Source: Arcicella rigui (GTDB lineage: Bacteria; Bacteroidota; Bacteroidia; Cytophagales; Spirosomataceae). Taken from it: a DNA stretch of 64,000 bases. Below, one piece after another: positions 17,145 through 26,948 of this stretch. The notes beneath the pieces are model-generated. The model ran no database searches and was not told the origin of the DNA. It saw nothing but the letters and a program-made list of their open reading frames with translations. The stretch's first letter is position 1. Each line of letters begins with the position of its first letter. The translations under genes were made by a program, and so were the position numbers. The stretch is taken from the NCBI RefSeq assembly GCF_034929435.1, contig NZ_JAYFUM010000028.1, positions 46,641 through 110,640 on the forward strand. The letters are read 5' to 3'.

Positions 17145-18758
17145 ATGAATACTTTGGTTAAACGTGTTGCACTTTTTGTAGGATTGCTTTTGGTGGTTTC
17201 ATTTACGCAGGCTCAAACCGTAAAGCGAATTGAACTTCCTTTGCCTTCTAATAATTCTGAACTTTTCTCGATTCCTTTGGGCGAACAAGGTGTTTTGGTA
17301 CTTACTCAACTCAGTAAAACCAATTTTACGCTCAATAGATTTGATACTAATTTAGAGCAAGTTTGGTCTATTAATGGTACAATTGATGGTAATTTAGACT
17401 ATGTAAAGCATAGCTACGATGGCAAAAATTTATACTTGCTTTTTAGCCGTTATAGAAGTAATGTCTATGAAGTAATTAAAGTAAACATCGGGCCGGGATT
17501 TATTGAGAAATTCCAAATTATGTCGGTTGACAGAATGGAAGTCTCTGATTTTCAAGCATTAAATGCTTCTGTATTTATTGCAGGAATGGTAAACAGTCAG
17601 CCAGTAATTTTGTACAGCAATCTTTTAGAAAGAAAAATCAAAGTACTGCCAAGTGCTTTAAAGAGTCAAGCAGAAATTCAATCTTTAGAGTTAGATTCAA
17701 CCGCTTCGCTTATCAATGTTACTTATGCCGTTGGCACAAGAGGTAAAAATTACCAATTAGTTGTAAAATCTTTTGACGAAAGCGGGAAGCAGATTGCTCA
17801 AGTAGTAATGAATCCAGAAAGTGAATTTGCCATGATGAATGGAAAACTAAACATCGTGTCTGATTCTACGCAGGTTATGTTTGGTACTTATGGGCATAAA
17901 AACACCATTGGGTCGTCTCGTGGGCCAACTTCACAAGGTATTTATTTCAGTAAATTGCTTGATAATGAAGTAACAGATTTGAAATTCCATAGCTTTACGG
18001 ATTTCAAAAATTTCTTCAACTTCATGAGCGAACGCCAAAAAGAAAAACAAGAAAGAAAAATTCAGGAGAAAAAAGAAAAAGGTGAAGACTTACGCTTAGA
18101 CTACCGTTTGCTGGTTCACGACATCATCAAGCAAGACGATAAGTACATCATGGTTGCCGAGGCTTTTTATGCTGATTATCGCTACAATAACAATAATTAC
18201 GGATTATACAACACAGGCTTTGGTATGGGAAGTTTCAATCCATACAGTACGTTTTATAATCCTTATCGCTGGGGATATGGAAACTATGGCTTGTACTCGC
18301 CCTTTAGTTCCTATTATAGTCCGTGGGGTTGGGGAAATAGATATTATAATAACAACCAACAAACCTTCGATGGCTGGATTTATACCCACGCCATTGTAGC
18401 GGCATTTGATGAAAAAGGAAATTTACTTTGGGACAACAGCATAGAAATGAAAAATGTGCGAGAAGCCAAACTTTCAGAAAAAGTAAAAGCTTCTATCAAA
18501 GGTGATGAAATTACACTTTCTTATAGCAACAAAGGACAAATTTTTACAAAAATCATCAAAGGAGATAAAGTATTAGAAGATACACAAAGTAGTAAAATTA
18601 CCACGGCTATTGAAGGTGACAAAATAAAAGAAACTACTTCTGATGCAATAGATTTTTGGTACGGAAATTACTTTATTGCCTCTGGTTATCAGCGAATTAA
18701 TAATGAAACAGAAGGTGGAAAACGAAATGTATTTTATTTGAATAAGGTTTCATTTTAG
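17145..18758 (+). CDS. Secreted protein with Tyr/Asn/Gly-rich insert, function unknown
   Basis: I do not recognise this 537-residue protein. It begins with a signal peptide (residues 1-24, ending TQAQ). Residues about 25-290 look beta-rich, like repeated strands of a propeller. A highly charged Lys/Glu segment (about 290-315, RQKEKQERKIQEKKEKGE) is followed by a low-complexity insert of about 60 residues rich in Tyr, Asn, Gly, Phe and Trp (about 347-407). The C-terminal part is again beta-rich. Localisation is probably the periplasm or cell surface. It ends at a strong terminator. Confidence 0.75.
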   Translation: MNTLVKRVALFVGLLLVVSFTQAQTVKRIELPLPSNNSELFSIPLGEQGVLVLTQLSKTNFTLNRFDTNLEQVWSINGTIDGNLDYVKHSYDGKNLYLLFSRYRSNVYEVIKVNIGPGFIEKFQIMSVDRMEVSDFQALNASVFIAGMVNSQPVILYSNLLERKIKVLPSALKSQAEIQSLELDSTASLINVTYAVGTRGKNYQLVVKSFDESGKQIAQVVMNPESEFAMMNGKLNIVSDSTQVMFGTYGHKNTIGSSRGPTSQGIYFSKLLDNEVTDLKFHSFTDFKNFFNFMSERQKEKQERKIQEKKEKGEDLRLDYRLLVHDIIKQDDKYIMVAEAFYADYRYNNNNYGLYNTGFGMGSFNPYSTFYNPYRWGYGNYGLYSPFSSYYSPWGWGNRYYNNNQQTFDGWIYTHAIVAAFDEKGNLLWDNSIEMKNVREAKLSEKVKASIKGDEITLSYSNKGQIFTKIIKGDKVLEDTQSSKITTAIEGDKIKETTSDAIDFWYGNYFIASGYQRINNETEGGKRNVFYLNKVSF

Positions 18759-18786
18759 TTCAAATAAAGGCTTTTGAGTAAATTGC

Positions 18787-18813
18787 AGCGGTATCCGACG
18801 ATACCGCTTTTTT
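18787..18813 (+). terminator. Rho-independent terminator
   Basis: A 9-bp stem AGCGGTATC / GATACCGCT with a CGAC loop is followed by T residues, 28 nt after the secreted-protein gene. Confidence 0.9.
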
Positions 18814-18912
18814 ATTTTATAATTTTCAAGAAACTAAAGGTCGATTTTGAGGCTTCATTCCTGACAAGACTCAGCTCAAGACTTAGGTCTTTTTACTTAT
18901 ATACAACAAAAT

Positions 18913-19809
18913 ATGCAACAAGAAAGCATTAAACTGGAAACACCCCAATTTTGGAAAGAGTACCAATTAATTGATTCGGGAGGTTTTGAAAAATTAGAAA
19001 AATTCGGGAAATATATTCTTCGTCGTCCAGAACCACAGGCCGCTTGGGACAAATCGTTACCAGAAAATGAGTGGGAAAGAACCGCCAACGCTACTTTTAA
19101 AAAAGATAAAGGCTCGCAAGAAAAAGGTGAATGGATTTTGAAAAAAGGCATGGAAGAACGTTGGTTTATGCCTTATAAAACTGCTGCTTTGGATTTGAGT
19201 TTCAAACTGGCACTTTCTTCCTTCAAACACGTTGGAATTTTTCCAGAACAGGCTTCAAACTGGGAATTTATCGTTGAAAAAGTAAAAAAAATGCCTGTAA
19301 AAACGCCAAAAGTACTCAATTTATTTGCTTACACAGGTGGTGCTTCTATTGCGGCAAAACAGGCAGGGGCTGATATTACTCACGTTGATTCTATCAAACA
19401 AGTAATTTCTTGGTCGAGAGAAAACATGGAAGCGAGTAATTTAGAAAATATTCGTTGGGTAGTTGAAGATGCCTTGAAGTTTGTAAAACGTGAAGCCAAA
19501 CGTGGAAATGTGTATCAAGGAATCATCTTGGACCCTCCTGCTTACGGAAGAGGGCCCGATGGTGAAAAATGGATTTTGGAAGAACAAATCAATGAATTAT
19601 TGAAAACCGTAGCTCAGATTCTGGATAAAGAAAATTACTTCTTAATTTTGAATATGTACTCGATGGGTTTCTCTTCATTGATTGTCGAGAATTTAGTAAA
19701 ATGCTCGTTCACCCAAACTCAAAACCATGAATTTGGAGAATTGTACCTACAAGATACTTTTCAGAAAAAGCTTCCTTTGGGAGTATTTTACAGATTCGCC
19801 AGCGTTTAG
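18913..19809 (+). CDS. Class I SAM-dependent methyltransferase (RlmI/RlmK-like)
   Basis: This 298-residue cytosolic enzyme has a small N-terminal domain and a Rossmann methyltransferase domain from about residue 130. Motif I is VLNLFAYTGGASIAA, motif II begins THVDS, and the catalytic motif IV is ILDPPAYGRGPDGEKW. This pattern matches the COG1092 family, whose characterised members make 5-methylcytosine in 23S rRNA. The shorter length and lack of a PUA domain mean the substrate cannot be assigned. It stands alone between terminators. Confidence 0.85.
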   Translation: MQQESIKLETPQFWKEYQLIDSGGFEKLEKFGKYILRRPEPQAAWDKSLPENEWERTANATFKKDKGSQEKGEWILKKGMEERWFMPYKTAALDLSFKLALSSFKHVGIFPEQASNWEFIVEKVKKMPVKTPKVLNLFAYTGGASIAAKQAGADITHVDSIKQVISWSRENMEASNLENIRWVVEDALKFVKREAKRGNVYQGIILDPPAYGRGPDGEKWILEEQINELLKTVAQILDKENYFLILNMYSMGFSSLIVENLVKCSFTQTQNHEFGELYLQDTFQKKLPLGVFYRFASV

Positions 19810-19917
19810 TTGGCCAACACTTCTAATGCTTTCAGGACGAGCAAGAAGAGTACAAAATAGTAAAGTTTTTTCATTCGTGGTTATAATTTTTAGTGGTTAA
19901 TCATTTAAAACAAAAAT

Positions 19918-19991
19918 AGTTACATTATTATTTTTTTTCAAAAATATTTGCCAACAAATGCAAAAAATAAAAAAAAGATAATAATGTAACT
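19918..19991. terminator. Bidirectional hairpin terminator
   Basis: The 14-nt perfect arms AGTTACATTATTAT (19918-19931) and ATAATAATGTAACT (19978-19991) are lined by T8 and A7 runs inside the stem. The hairpin lies between the converging methyltransferase gene and the metal-efflux operon and can serve both. Confidence 0.7.
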
Positions 19992-20025
19992 AAGATAAAT
20001 CCTTAATGTTTTACTGATTTAGGTT

Positions 20026-23000
20026 TTATCGGTTTCTATAAACCCTTTCGTAGAAAAGAGGGAATATGAATAAAGTCAAAATCGTAGCTCCGACTAAGCC
20101 TCCTATCACCACAATTGCTAATGGTTTCTGAGACTCAGAACCAATTCCAGAAGAGGTAGCGGCTGGTAACATCCCGAAAATCCCCATCATGGCGGTCATC
20201 ATTACAGGTCGTACTCTTGATTGTACTCCTTGCAAAATTGATTCATGTAGCGATAATTTTCGATGAAGATTATCTTTGAATACTTCTATCATAATTACGC
20301 CATTCTGAATACAAATGCCGAACAGGGCAATAAAACCAATACCTGCCGAAATACTAAAGTTCGTTCCCGTCACCAACAAAGCCAAAGAACCACCAATAAT
20401 GGCAAACGGCACATTGGTAAATACTAATCCTGCGTCTTTCAAACTCCCAAACATCAAATACAAAATAAAGAAAATTGCCAACATCGAAATTGGCACTACT
20501 TGTGCCAAACGTTTTGAAGCTCTTTGTTGGTTTTCAAAATCTCCTTTCCATTTCATGTCATAACCTTTTGGTAATGCTCCAACTACTTTTTCTACTTCTG
20601 CCTGAGCTTCTTTGATGGTACTTCCCATATCTCGACCACGAACTGAAAATTTCACCGCAATAAAACGTTTGGTATCTTCTCTGAAAATTAAACTTGGGCC
20701 AGTCAAAGTACGGATTACAGCAATCTCTTTGATAGGAATTTTAATTCCGTTCATCGTTGGCACCATCAATTCACCTATTTCGGCTTCAGATTTTCTATAC
20801 TCTGACTGAAAGCGAATTCGAATATCAAATTTTCTTTCGCCTTCGTACAATTGACTTGCCGTTTGTCCGCCGATTGCCATTGCCACTACCGCCTCGGCAT
20901 CTGCCGCCTGAACACCATATAAGTCCATTTTTTGCTGGTCAAGTTCGATACGTAACTCAGGCTGACCTAAATTTTTAATTATGCCTAAATCTTCGATACC
21001 TTCAACTTTTTTCAACACATCATTTACTTTTTCGGCTTCTTTTTCTAAAAACTCAAAATCTTGTCCATAAATTTTCACGGCAATAGAGCCTTTTACACCA
21101 GAAACAGCTTCTTCCACATTATCCATAATGGGTTGTGAAAAGCCCAAACTTAGTCCTTGGAATACTTCTAATTTCTTCTGCATTTGCTCTATCAATTGAG
21201 CTTTCGTCAAGCCACTTTTCCATTCTTTTTGCGGATAAATATCAACGTGAAATTCCACATTATAAAAACCTGTTGGGTCAGTTCCGTCGTTAGGTCGTCC
21301 TGCCTGAGACATTACTTGTCTTACTTCTGGAAAGCTTTCAAAAACCTTACGCATATCATTGGCATAGCGAACCGATTCATTTAAACTGATACTTCGAGGC
21401 ATAGTTGCTCGCACGTAAATTGAACCTTCGTTGAGTTGAGGCAAAAATTCCGTCCCGTGAATCGTCAATGTCCACAAACCTACTACTGTAAAAATACCTG
21501 CTCCCCAAAAAGTTCTACTTTTATTAGCAAAACAAGCATTAAAAATTTTCATTGAATATTTCAGAATAGCATCTACAAAGAAATTAGATTTTTCTTTGAC
21601 GTTTTTATTCATCAAAATACTTACCATCACTGGCACGAGGGTCAACGTAAAAATTAAAGCTCCCAAAAGTGCTGCTCCTAACGTCCAAGCCAAAGGAGTA
21701 AACATTTTCCCTTCTACTTTTTGAAAAGCAAAAATGGGTAAAAGAGCCACCAAAATAATTACTTTAGAAGTAAAAATAGCTTTACCCATCGCAGTACCCG
21801 AACGTTTAATTAATGACAATTTTGCCAATTTATTAAAACGTTCCATCCCAACTTCATGAGCTTTGTGCGAGAGTACCACAATTAATCCTTCGACGACAAC
21901 CACCGTTCCATCAATGATAATTCCAAAATCAACCGCACCGAGTGAAAGTAAATTCACACTCATGCCCATTAATTTCAAACAAGTAAAAGCAAACAGCAAA
22001 GCCAATGGAATAATCATGGCTACAATCAACGATGCTCGCCAATCTGCCAAAAAAATTAAAACCATTAGGGTTACTAATACAATTCCTTCAACCAAATTAT
22101 GAGAAACCGTTTCGATACAAAAATCCAAAAGCGTCTGACGGTTATAAAAAGTTTTGATATTGACATCAACAGGTAAAATTTTAGTATTTAGTTCTTCTAC
22201 CTTTTCATTCAAACTTTTTATCACGGCAGAAGGGTCTTCTCCTTTACGCATTACTACAATTCCCTCAACGGCATCATTGTTTTTATCACGTCCTACTTGT
22301 CCTAATTTTGGCAAGGCTGATTCACTCACGATGGCAACCGTTTTCACATAAACAGGTACTCCATTGATATTTTCGACCAAAATATTTTCGATGTCAGAAA
22401 TTTTCGCCAGCAAACCGATACCACGAACTACATAAGCTTGGTTATTTTTGGTAATCACATCACCGCCTACATTGATATTACTTTTTTGTACCGCCTGAAA
22501 AACGTCTAACGGAGTAATATTATACGCTTGAAGTAAGTTAGGATTAACACTAATTTCATAAGTTTTTACTTCGCCACCAAAACTTACAATATCAGCCACA
22601 CCCGGAACAGAACGTAAATTTCTATCAACGACCCAATCTTGAATTTCCTTTAATTTTCTGGCACTTAAAGATTTGGAATCTAAAGTATATCTAAAAATTT
22701 CACCAGTTGGGCCATAGGGTGGCTGAATCTCTGGTTCTACATCATCGGGCAGGCTCAATCCTTGCAAAGCATTATTAATCTGAATCCGAGCAAAATTATT
22801 GTCAACTCCATCATCAAACATCACTACCACAACCGATAATCCAAAAAGTGTTGTTGAACGTACAGTTGTTTTTTTCTGTACTCCATTCATGGCAATTTCC
22901 AAAGGTGCAGTTACAAACTTTTCAATTTCTTCTGCACTTCTTCCGGGCCATTGCGTAATGATTGTTACTTGGGTATTCGTAACATCGGGGAATGCGTCGA

Positions 23001-23103
23001 TTGGCGTATTGATAAAACTAACAATACCTCCAACCACAATTACTGCAGTGAAAAAAAACACAGCAAACTTAAATTTAAGCGATAAAGCCAAAAGCGTCTT
23101 CAT
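20026..23103 (-). CDS. Heavy-metal RND efflux pump, CzcA type
   Basis: This is the inner-membrane proton-driven pump of a tripartite metal exporter. At 1025 residues it has the normal length, with TM1 at about 12-30 and two large periplasmic loops. TM4 carries the divalent-cation (CzcA/CnrA) signature DFGIIIDGTVVVVEG with Asp392, Asp398 and Glu405. This points to Co/Zn/Cd/Ni rather than the CusA Cu/Ag type, although specificity is inferred. It is the third gene of the outer-membrane factor, adaptor, pump operon, 11 nt after the adaptor stop. Confidence 0.93.
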   Translation of the reverse strand: MKTLLALSLKFKFAVFFFTAVIVVGGIVSFINTPIDAFPDVTNTQVTIITQWPGRSAEEIEKFVTAPLEIAMNGVQKKTTVRSTTLFGLSVVVVMFDDGVDNNFARIQINNALQGLSLPDDVEPEIQPPYGPTGEIFRYTLDSKSLSARKLKEIQDWVVDRNLRSVPGVADIVSFGGEVKTYEISVNPNLLQAYNITPLDVFQAVQKSNINVGGDVITKNNQAYVVRGIGLLAKISDIENILVENINGVPVYVKTVAIVSESALPKLGQVGRDKNNDAVEGIVVMRKGEDPSAVIKSLNEKVEELNTKILPVDVNIKTFYNRQTLLDFCIETVSHNLVEGIVLVTLMVLIFLADWRASLIVAMIIPLALLFAFTCLKLMGMSVNLLSLGAVDFGIIIDGTVVVVEGLIVVLSHKAHEVGMERFNKLAKLSLIKRSGTAMGKAIFTSKVIILVALLPIFAFQKVEGKMFTPLAWTLGAALLGALIFTLTLVPVMVSILMNKNVKEKSNFFVDAILKYSMKIFNACFANKSRTFWGAGIFTVVGLWTLTIHGTEFLPQLNEGSIYVRATMPRSISLNESVRYANDMRKVFESFPEVRQVMSQAGRPNDGTDPTGFYNVEFHVDIYPQKEWKSGLTKAQLIEQMQKKLEVFQGLSLGFSQPIMDNVEEAVSGVKGSIAVKIYGQDFEFLEKEAEKVNDVLKKVEGIEDLGIIKNLGQPELRIELDQQKMDLYGVQAADAEAVVAMAIGGQTASQLYEGERKFDIRIRFQSEYRKSEAEIGELMVPTMNGIKIPIKEIAVIRTLTGPSLIFREDTKRFIAVKFSVRGRDMGSTIKEAQAEVEKVVGALPKGYDMKWKGDFENQQRASKRLAQVVPISMLAIFFILYLMFGSLKDAGLVFTNVPFAIIGGSLALLVTGTNFSISAGIGFIALFGICIQNGVIMIEVFKDNLHRKLSLHESILQGVQSRVRPVMMTAMMGIFGMLPAATSSGIGSESQKPLAIVVIGGLVGATILTLFIFPLFYERVYRNR

Positions 23104-23114
23104 GGTATTGTTTC

Positions 23115-24209
23115 TTAGTTGTTTAAAGCATTATAAATCATCAACTGATTTTTCACTACTACTTTTTCTCCCTCTGCCAAGCCACCAAAAATATAGGCTT
23201 TATTGTCCAATACTTTGGCTACTTGTACTCTACGAGCTTCTACTTCTTTTGAACTTTTATAAACAATCACATAATTTCTGTCTTTGTCAAAAATGATTGA
23301 TTCAGAAGGAATCGAAACGATTTTCTGATTATTAGAGTAACTTACGGTTACTTTGGCAAACATTTCTGGCTTTAAAATTCGCTCAGGATTAGCTAAATTG
23401 ATACGTACTTGCATCGTTCGAGTTTGTGGGTCGAGTACGTTATTAATTTTATCAATTTTTCCTTGATATACTCTATCTGGATACGCCACCAAACGAATCG
23501 AAACATCATAGCCTTTTTTTACTTTGGCAATGTCTGATTCATACACATTGGCAATAATTTGTACCGTAGAAAGGTCTGCAACGGAGAAAAATGGGCCTAC
23601 GTCTCCTTCTCTATAAGCCATTTTTTCAGAAATATTTCTATTTACATCTACGATATAGCCATCAATCGGAGCTTTCACAGTATAAAATGAGTTTTTCACA
23701 CCATAAATGCCTGCTATTTCATTGGCTCTTCTGAGTTCACCTTCTGCTTTTAATAATTCATTTTTTGCAATGATTACTTCTTTTTCAGACGACAAACCCG
23801 ATTTAAACAAGTCTTGTTGTACTTGTAAATTTTTCTGTGCTGTCAAATAGTCTGATTTAGCTCCTACAATTTGATTTTCAACGTCGGCTACTTCCGAGCT
23901 ATGAACAATCGCCATTGTTTGTCCTTTTTTAACAAAGTCACCTAAAGTAACGGAAATCTTTTCTATCACTCCATCTACTAATGGTGATACTTTTACCTGC
24001 TTTTCTTCAAAAGGGGCTATTTTTCCTGTTAATTCTAATTCACTTGCAATATTTTCAACAGTAGCAGGAACAAGTACTAATTCTTTACGAAGTTGGTCTG
24101 ATAGTACAAACTCGTCGTTATTATTTACTTTGGCTTCTTCTTTATGAGATTGACAAGCCAAACAAGCAGAGATTAAAATAATGCCCGCAACAATTTGATT
24201 CTTTTTCAT
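23115..24209 (-). CDS. Periplasmic adaptor (HlyD/CzcB family) lipoprotein
   Basis: This membrane-fusion protein bridges the RND pump and the outer-membrane channel. The 364 residues contain a signal with lipobox-like ISAC (Cys14) or CLAC. They also contain a lipoyl half-motif (about 70-100, EKISVTLGDFVKKGQTMA), a coiled-coil hairpin (about 110-165), the matching lipoyl half (KAPIDGYIVDVN) and a beta-barrel domain. The ATG at 24209 is chosen over an upstream start that would overlap the preceding gene and lack a signal sequence. It lacks the extra metal-binding domains of some CzcB/CusB proteins. Confidence 0.9.
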   Translation of the reverse strand: MKKNQIVAGIILISACLACQSHKEEAKVNNNDEFVLSDQLRKELVLVPATVENIASELELTGKIAPFEEKQVKVSPLVDGVIEKISVTLGDFVKKGQTMAIVHSSEVADVENQIVGAKSDYLTAQKNLQVQQDLFKSGLSSEKEVIIAKNELLKAEGELRRANEIAGIYGVKNSFYTVKAPIDGYIVDVNRNISEKMAYREGDVGPFFSVADLSTVQIIANVYESDIAKVKKGYDVSIRLVAYPDRVYQGKIDKINNVLDPQTRTMQVRINLANPERILKPEMFAKVTVSYSNNQKIVSIPSESIIFDKDRNYVIVYKSSKEVEARRVQVAKVLDNKAYIFGGLAEGEKVVVKNQLMIYNALNN

Positions 24210-24252
24210 TGATATGTATTGAAATTGTGTGATACAATTAGTAGTGATGATT

Positions 24253-25506
24253 TTATAATACTTTTTTACCAACCGCATAGTTAAGCTCTTCAATTGATTT
24301 AATCCGATTACTTTTGAGTGAGTTGAGTTCTACAATGGTATTTTTGTAAGATTCAACAAAATCGACAAATTCGATAAGAGAAATATTTCTTTTTTGGTAA
24401 CTCGTTACAGCCCCATCAATCAGTGTATCAAAGCTCCCGATAAACTTATTGTCTATACTTTTCGATAATCTGTCGTTTTCTTGCACTTTCGTAAAAGCTC
24501 TGACTACATCACTTTGTAAGCTAACTTGACTTTGTTCAAAATTCTTTTTAGCCGCTTCTATTCTTGCTTGTGAGCTTTTAATATTTCCTTGATTTTTATT
24601 GAAAAAAGGTAAATCCATTTGAAGTGTCAAGGCATGATAATTAGGAATGTAGCTTCCGTTTCTATCATAAGAATAACCCAGTTGAATATCTGGCGTTGCT
24701 AAAGATTTCTGTAAAGACAAATTCGCTTGTTCGTATCTTACCGCTGCATCTTGCATTTTTAAATCAAAGCGATTTTCAAGTGCCGTTGCAGTAAGTTCTT
24801 CTAATTTCAAATTAGTGATTTTCAAACTATCCAATTGTTTTTCGTCAACTTTTGGATTAATAAACGTATTTTCTTTTGAATTGAGAATCGTCTTTAAAAT
24901 CGCTTGTTTTTCAATAATTTGCTGGCTAAGTTCATTTCGTTCTTTTTTGAGTGAAAATAAAAATGCCTTTAAGCGAATTACTTCTTTCAAAGGAATATTC
25001 CCTTTTTGGTATTGTTCCTCGTATGCTTTTGATAATTCTTGAAAAGTCTGAATCTCTTCGTCATACATTGATAGTGATTTGATAATGAAGTAGATGTCAT
25101 AAAAATTAGTTCTTAAATCAACAGCAATTGTTCTGAGTAAATCATAATAATTGTACTCGCTGGCTTCAACATTGATTTTTTCGAGAGCAATTCTTTTATT
25201 TCTTTTTCCTGCCAATAAAAAAAGTTGTTGAATTTGTACAGCTCTTTGTCCTAAACTTCCAAGTGGAAGTGGTACTTTGGTTTGCTGGTTATAAAGCTGC
25301 TGTTCGCCTGAAAAAGTAGGATTATCCCACAATTTAGCCTGAATAATTTGTGCTTTGGCTGCTTCGATATTGTATTTTTGAGCAAGTAAGGAAGCGTTAT
25401 TTTGTAAAAAAAGACGCTCTGCTTCAGGCAATGTGACTTTTAAAGTATCCTGAGAGTATGCTTGAAAACTCAGAACACACAACAGAAAAATACCTAAACG
25501 AATCAT
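24253..25506 (-). CDS. TolC-family outer-membrane efflux protein
   Basis: This is the outer-membrane channel of the metal efflux system and the first gene of the operon. The 417-residue protein has a signal peptide (MIRLGIFLLCVLSFQAYSQ). It has two OEP repeats with long amphipathic helices (about 40-215 and about 240-415), including AKAQIIQAKLWDNPTFSGEQQLYN and the mirrored ANLSLQKSLATPDIQLGYSYDRNG. No metal-responsive regulator is adjacent. Confidence 0.9.
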   Translation of the reverse strand: MIRLGIFLLCVLSFQAYSQDTLKVTLPEAERLFLQNNASLLAQKYNIEAAKAQIIQAKLWDNPTFSGEQQLYNQQTKVPLPLGSLGQRAVQIQQLFLLAGKRNKRIALEKINVEASEYNYYDLLRTIAVDLRTNFYDIYFIIKSLSMYDEEIQTFQELSKAYEEQYQKGNIPLKEVIRLKAFLFSLKKERNELSQQIIEKQAILKTILNSKENTFINPKVDEKQLDSLKITNLKLEELTATALENRFDLKMQDAAVRYEQANLSLQKSLATPDIQLGYSYDRNGSYIPNYHALTLQMDLPFFNKNQGNIKSSQARIEAAKKNFEQSQVSLQSDVVRAFTKVQENDRLSKSIDNKFIGSFDTLIDGAVTSYQKRNISLIEFVDFVESYKNTIVELNSLKSNRIKSIEELNYAVGKKVL

Positions 25507-25576
25507 TGGGTATGATGTTTAAAATGAAAAAATATAATTGAGAGATAAAAGCTGAAAGTGCTTACACGTAGCTACT

Positions 25577-25603
25577 GCTATTCTAAAATATTTTCAGAAT
25601 AGC
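25577..25603. terminator. Hairpin between the small secreted gene and the efflux operon
   Basis: An 8-bp perfect inverted repeat GCTATTCT / AGAATAGC encloses an 11-nt AT loop. No clear T run follows on either strand, so a regulatory hairpin is as likely as a terminator. Confidence 0.35.
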
Positions 25604-25707
25604 GTTCAGTGATAGCTTAATTTTTCCTAAGAAATTATCACAATCCAAAACGAATTGAAATACCAATAGAAAAAATTATACTTTACAAAGACAAAATAAG
25701 ATAAAAA

Positions 25708-26076
25708 TCAGATAAGTAAAACCCGAATATCTAAATATATTCTGCTAAAAATGAATACATCAAGCTTATTGGTTTTAAAGAAAATGGAGCGTACATTATC
25801 GAAATGACTAATCAGGATTTCATTAGAAGACTTTGAAATCCATGATGAAAATGAATTACTTTCATCTTCGTCATTAGATTCTTCAGTATTCGCTTGAAAG
25901 GAAATAGCATTTTCAAGCGTGTCGGGTAATTCAGAATGAGTACTTCTACTGGGGATTTTAACTTTAATCACTGAATTATTTTGTACAGTGATGGCGGTGT
26001 TAGAACACAAAATTCCCTTTACTCCTACTAATAGGAAAATAAAGGGAATTAGATATTTGAAAAATCGGAATTTCAC
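25708..26076 (-). CDS. Small secreted or membrane-anchored protein, function unknown
   Basis: I do not recognise this protein of about 122 residues. It begins with a GTG start and a hydrophobic stretch (KYLIPFIFLLVGVKGILCS) that looks like a signal peptide. A Ser/Glu/Asp-rich middle (residues about 55-85) and a C-terminal segment ending IRVLLI follow. An upstream in-frame GTG at 26097 is possible. It lies 200 nt upstream of the CzcCBA operon on the same strand, and a role in metal handling is only a guess from position. Confidence 0.45.
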   Translation of the reverse strand: MKFRFFKYLIPFIFLLVGVKGILCSNTAITVQNNSVIKVKIPSRSTHSELPDTLENAISFQANTEESNDEDESNSFSSWISKSSNEILISHFDNVRSIFFKTNKLDVFIFSRIYLDIRVLLI

Positions 26077-26210
26077 AATTAGTAAGCAAAGTGACACAAT
26101 TAAGTAAGGGAATTAATCTATTTATGCAAAATAAACAAATTAATGTGTGTTTGAGTATTGTATTCAAAACTCATTACTCACAACTATGACTCAACGCCTA
26201 TTTGTCAAAA

Positions 26211-26771
26211 TTATTTTTTCTTTTCTTTTGGAGAAAACATAATTGACATTCTTTTACCTTCTAAGCGAGGTAATTCATCAGCTTTGCCAACTTCTTCTAA
26301 GCCTTTAGCGAAATTTAATAATAAGATTTCGCCTCTTTCTTTGAACACAATTGAACGACCAACAAAGTGAACGTAAGCTTTTACTTTAGCACCTTCTTTC
26401 AAGAAATTGATAGCGTGTTTAAGTTTGAAAGCAAAATCATGGTCATCGGTGTTTGGAGAAAAACGGATTTCTTTCAGAACAGTTTTAGCAGCATTTGCTT
26501 TGATTTCTTTTTGCTTTTTCTTTTGTTCGTACTTGAACTTAGCGTAGTCGGTGACACGGCAAACTGGTGGGTCAGCTTTTGGAGAAATTTCGACTAAATC
26601 CAGACCTTGTTGCACAGCAATTGCCAACGCCTGTTTTATGTCCATAATGCCTTGTTCAACGTTTTCACCTACCAAGCGTACATTTTGTACTCCTTTGATG
26701 AGACCATTAATTCTGTAAGGCTCTTCTTCTCTGCGATTAGTTTTAAAATTGTTATTCGGGCGTAACGCCAT
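26211..26771 (-). CDS. infC: Translation initiation factor IF-3
   Basis: IF-3 binds the 30S subunit, keeps it dissociated and checks start-codon/initiator-tRNA pairing. The protein of about 186 residues has the N-terminal domain (PYRINGLIKGVQNVRLVGENVEQG), a lysine-rich linker (KYEQKKKQKEIKANAA) and the C-terminal domain (VLKEIRFSPNTDDHDFAFKLKHAINFL...). I place the start at the ATG at 26771 (MALRPNNNF), although infC starts are often unusual codons. It follows thrS on the same strand after 177 nt. rpmI and rplT, its usual downstream partners, are on the opposite strand 4 kb away. Confidence 0.93.
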   Translation of the reverse strand: MALRPNNNFKTNRREEEPYRINGLIKGVQNVRLVGENVEQGIMDIKQALAIAVQQGLDLVEISPKADPPVCRVTDYAKFKYEQKKKQKEIKANAAKTVLKEIRFSPNTDDHDFAFKLKHAINFLKEGAKVKAYVHFVGRSIVFKERGEILLLNFAKGLEEVGKADELPRLEGKRMSIMFSPKEKKK

Positions 26772-26948
26772 ATTATCTAAATGATTTGTTTTAAAATGAT
26801 ACAATAGCAGGTTTGAGAACTCAAATTTGAACTGCTAACGCTAAATTAACGGAAAATTCGTATAAAAGGTTACAAATTAACGCTTTAATTACGAATCTTC
26901 CGAAAACTAATGTAAAAAATAAATAAATGCAAGTTTTAATTTTACTTA

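Noticed and set aside
22799..23296. 165-codon plus-strand frame across the RND pump start
   Set aside because: Antisense shadow of the pump and adaptor genes, with Ser/Thr-rich composition typical of such shadows.
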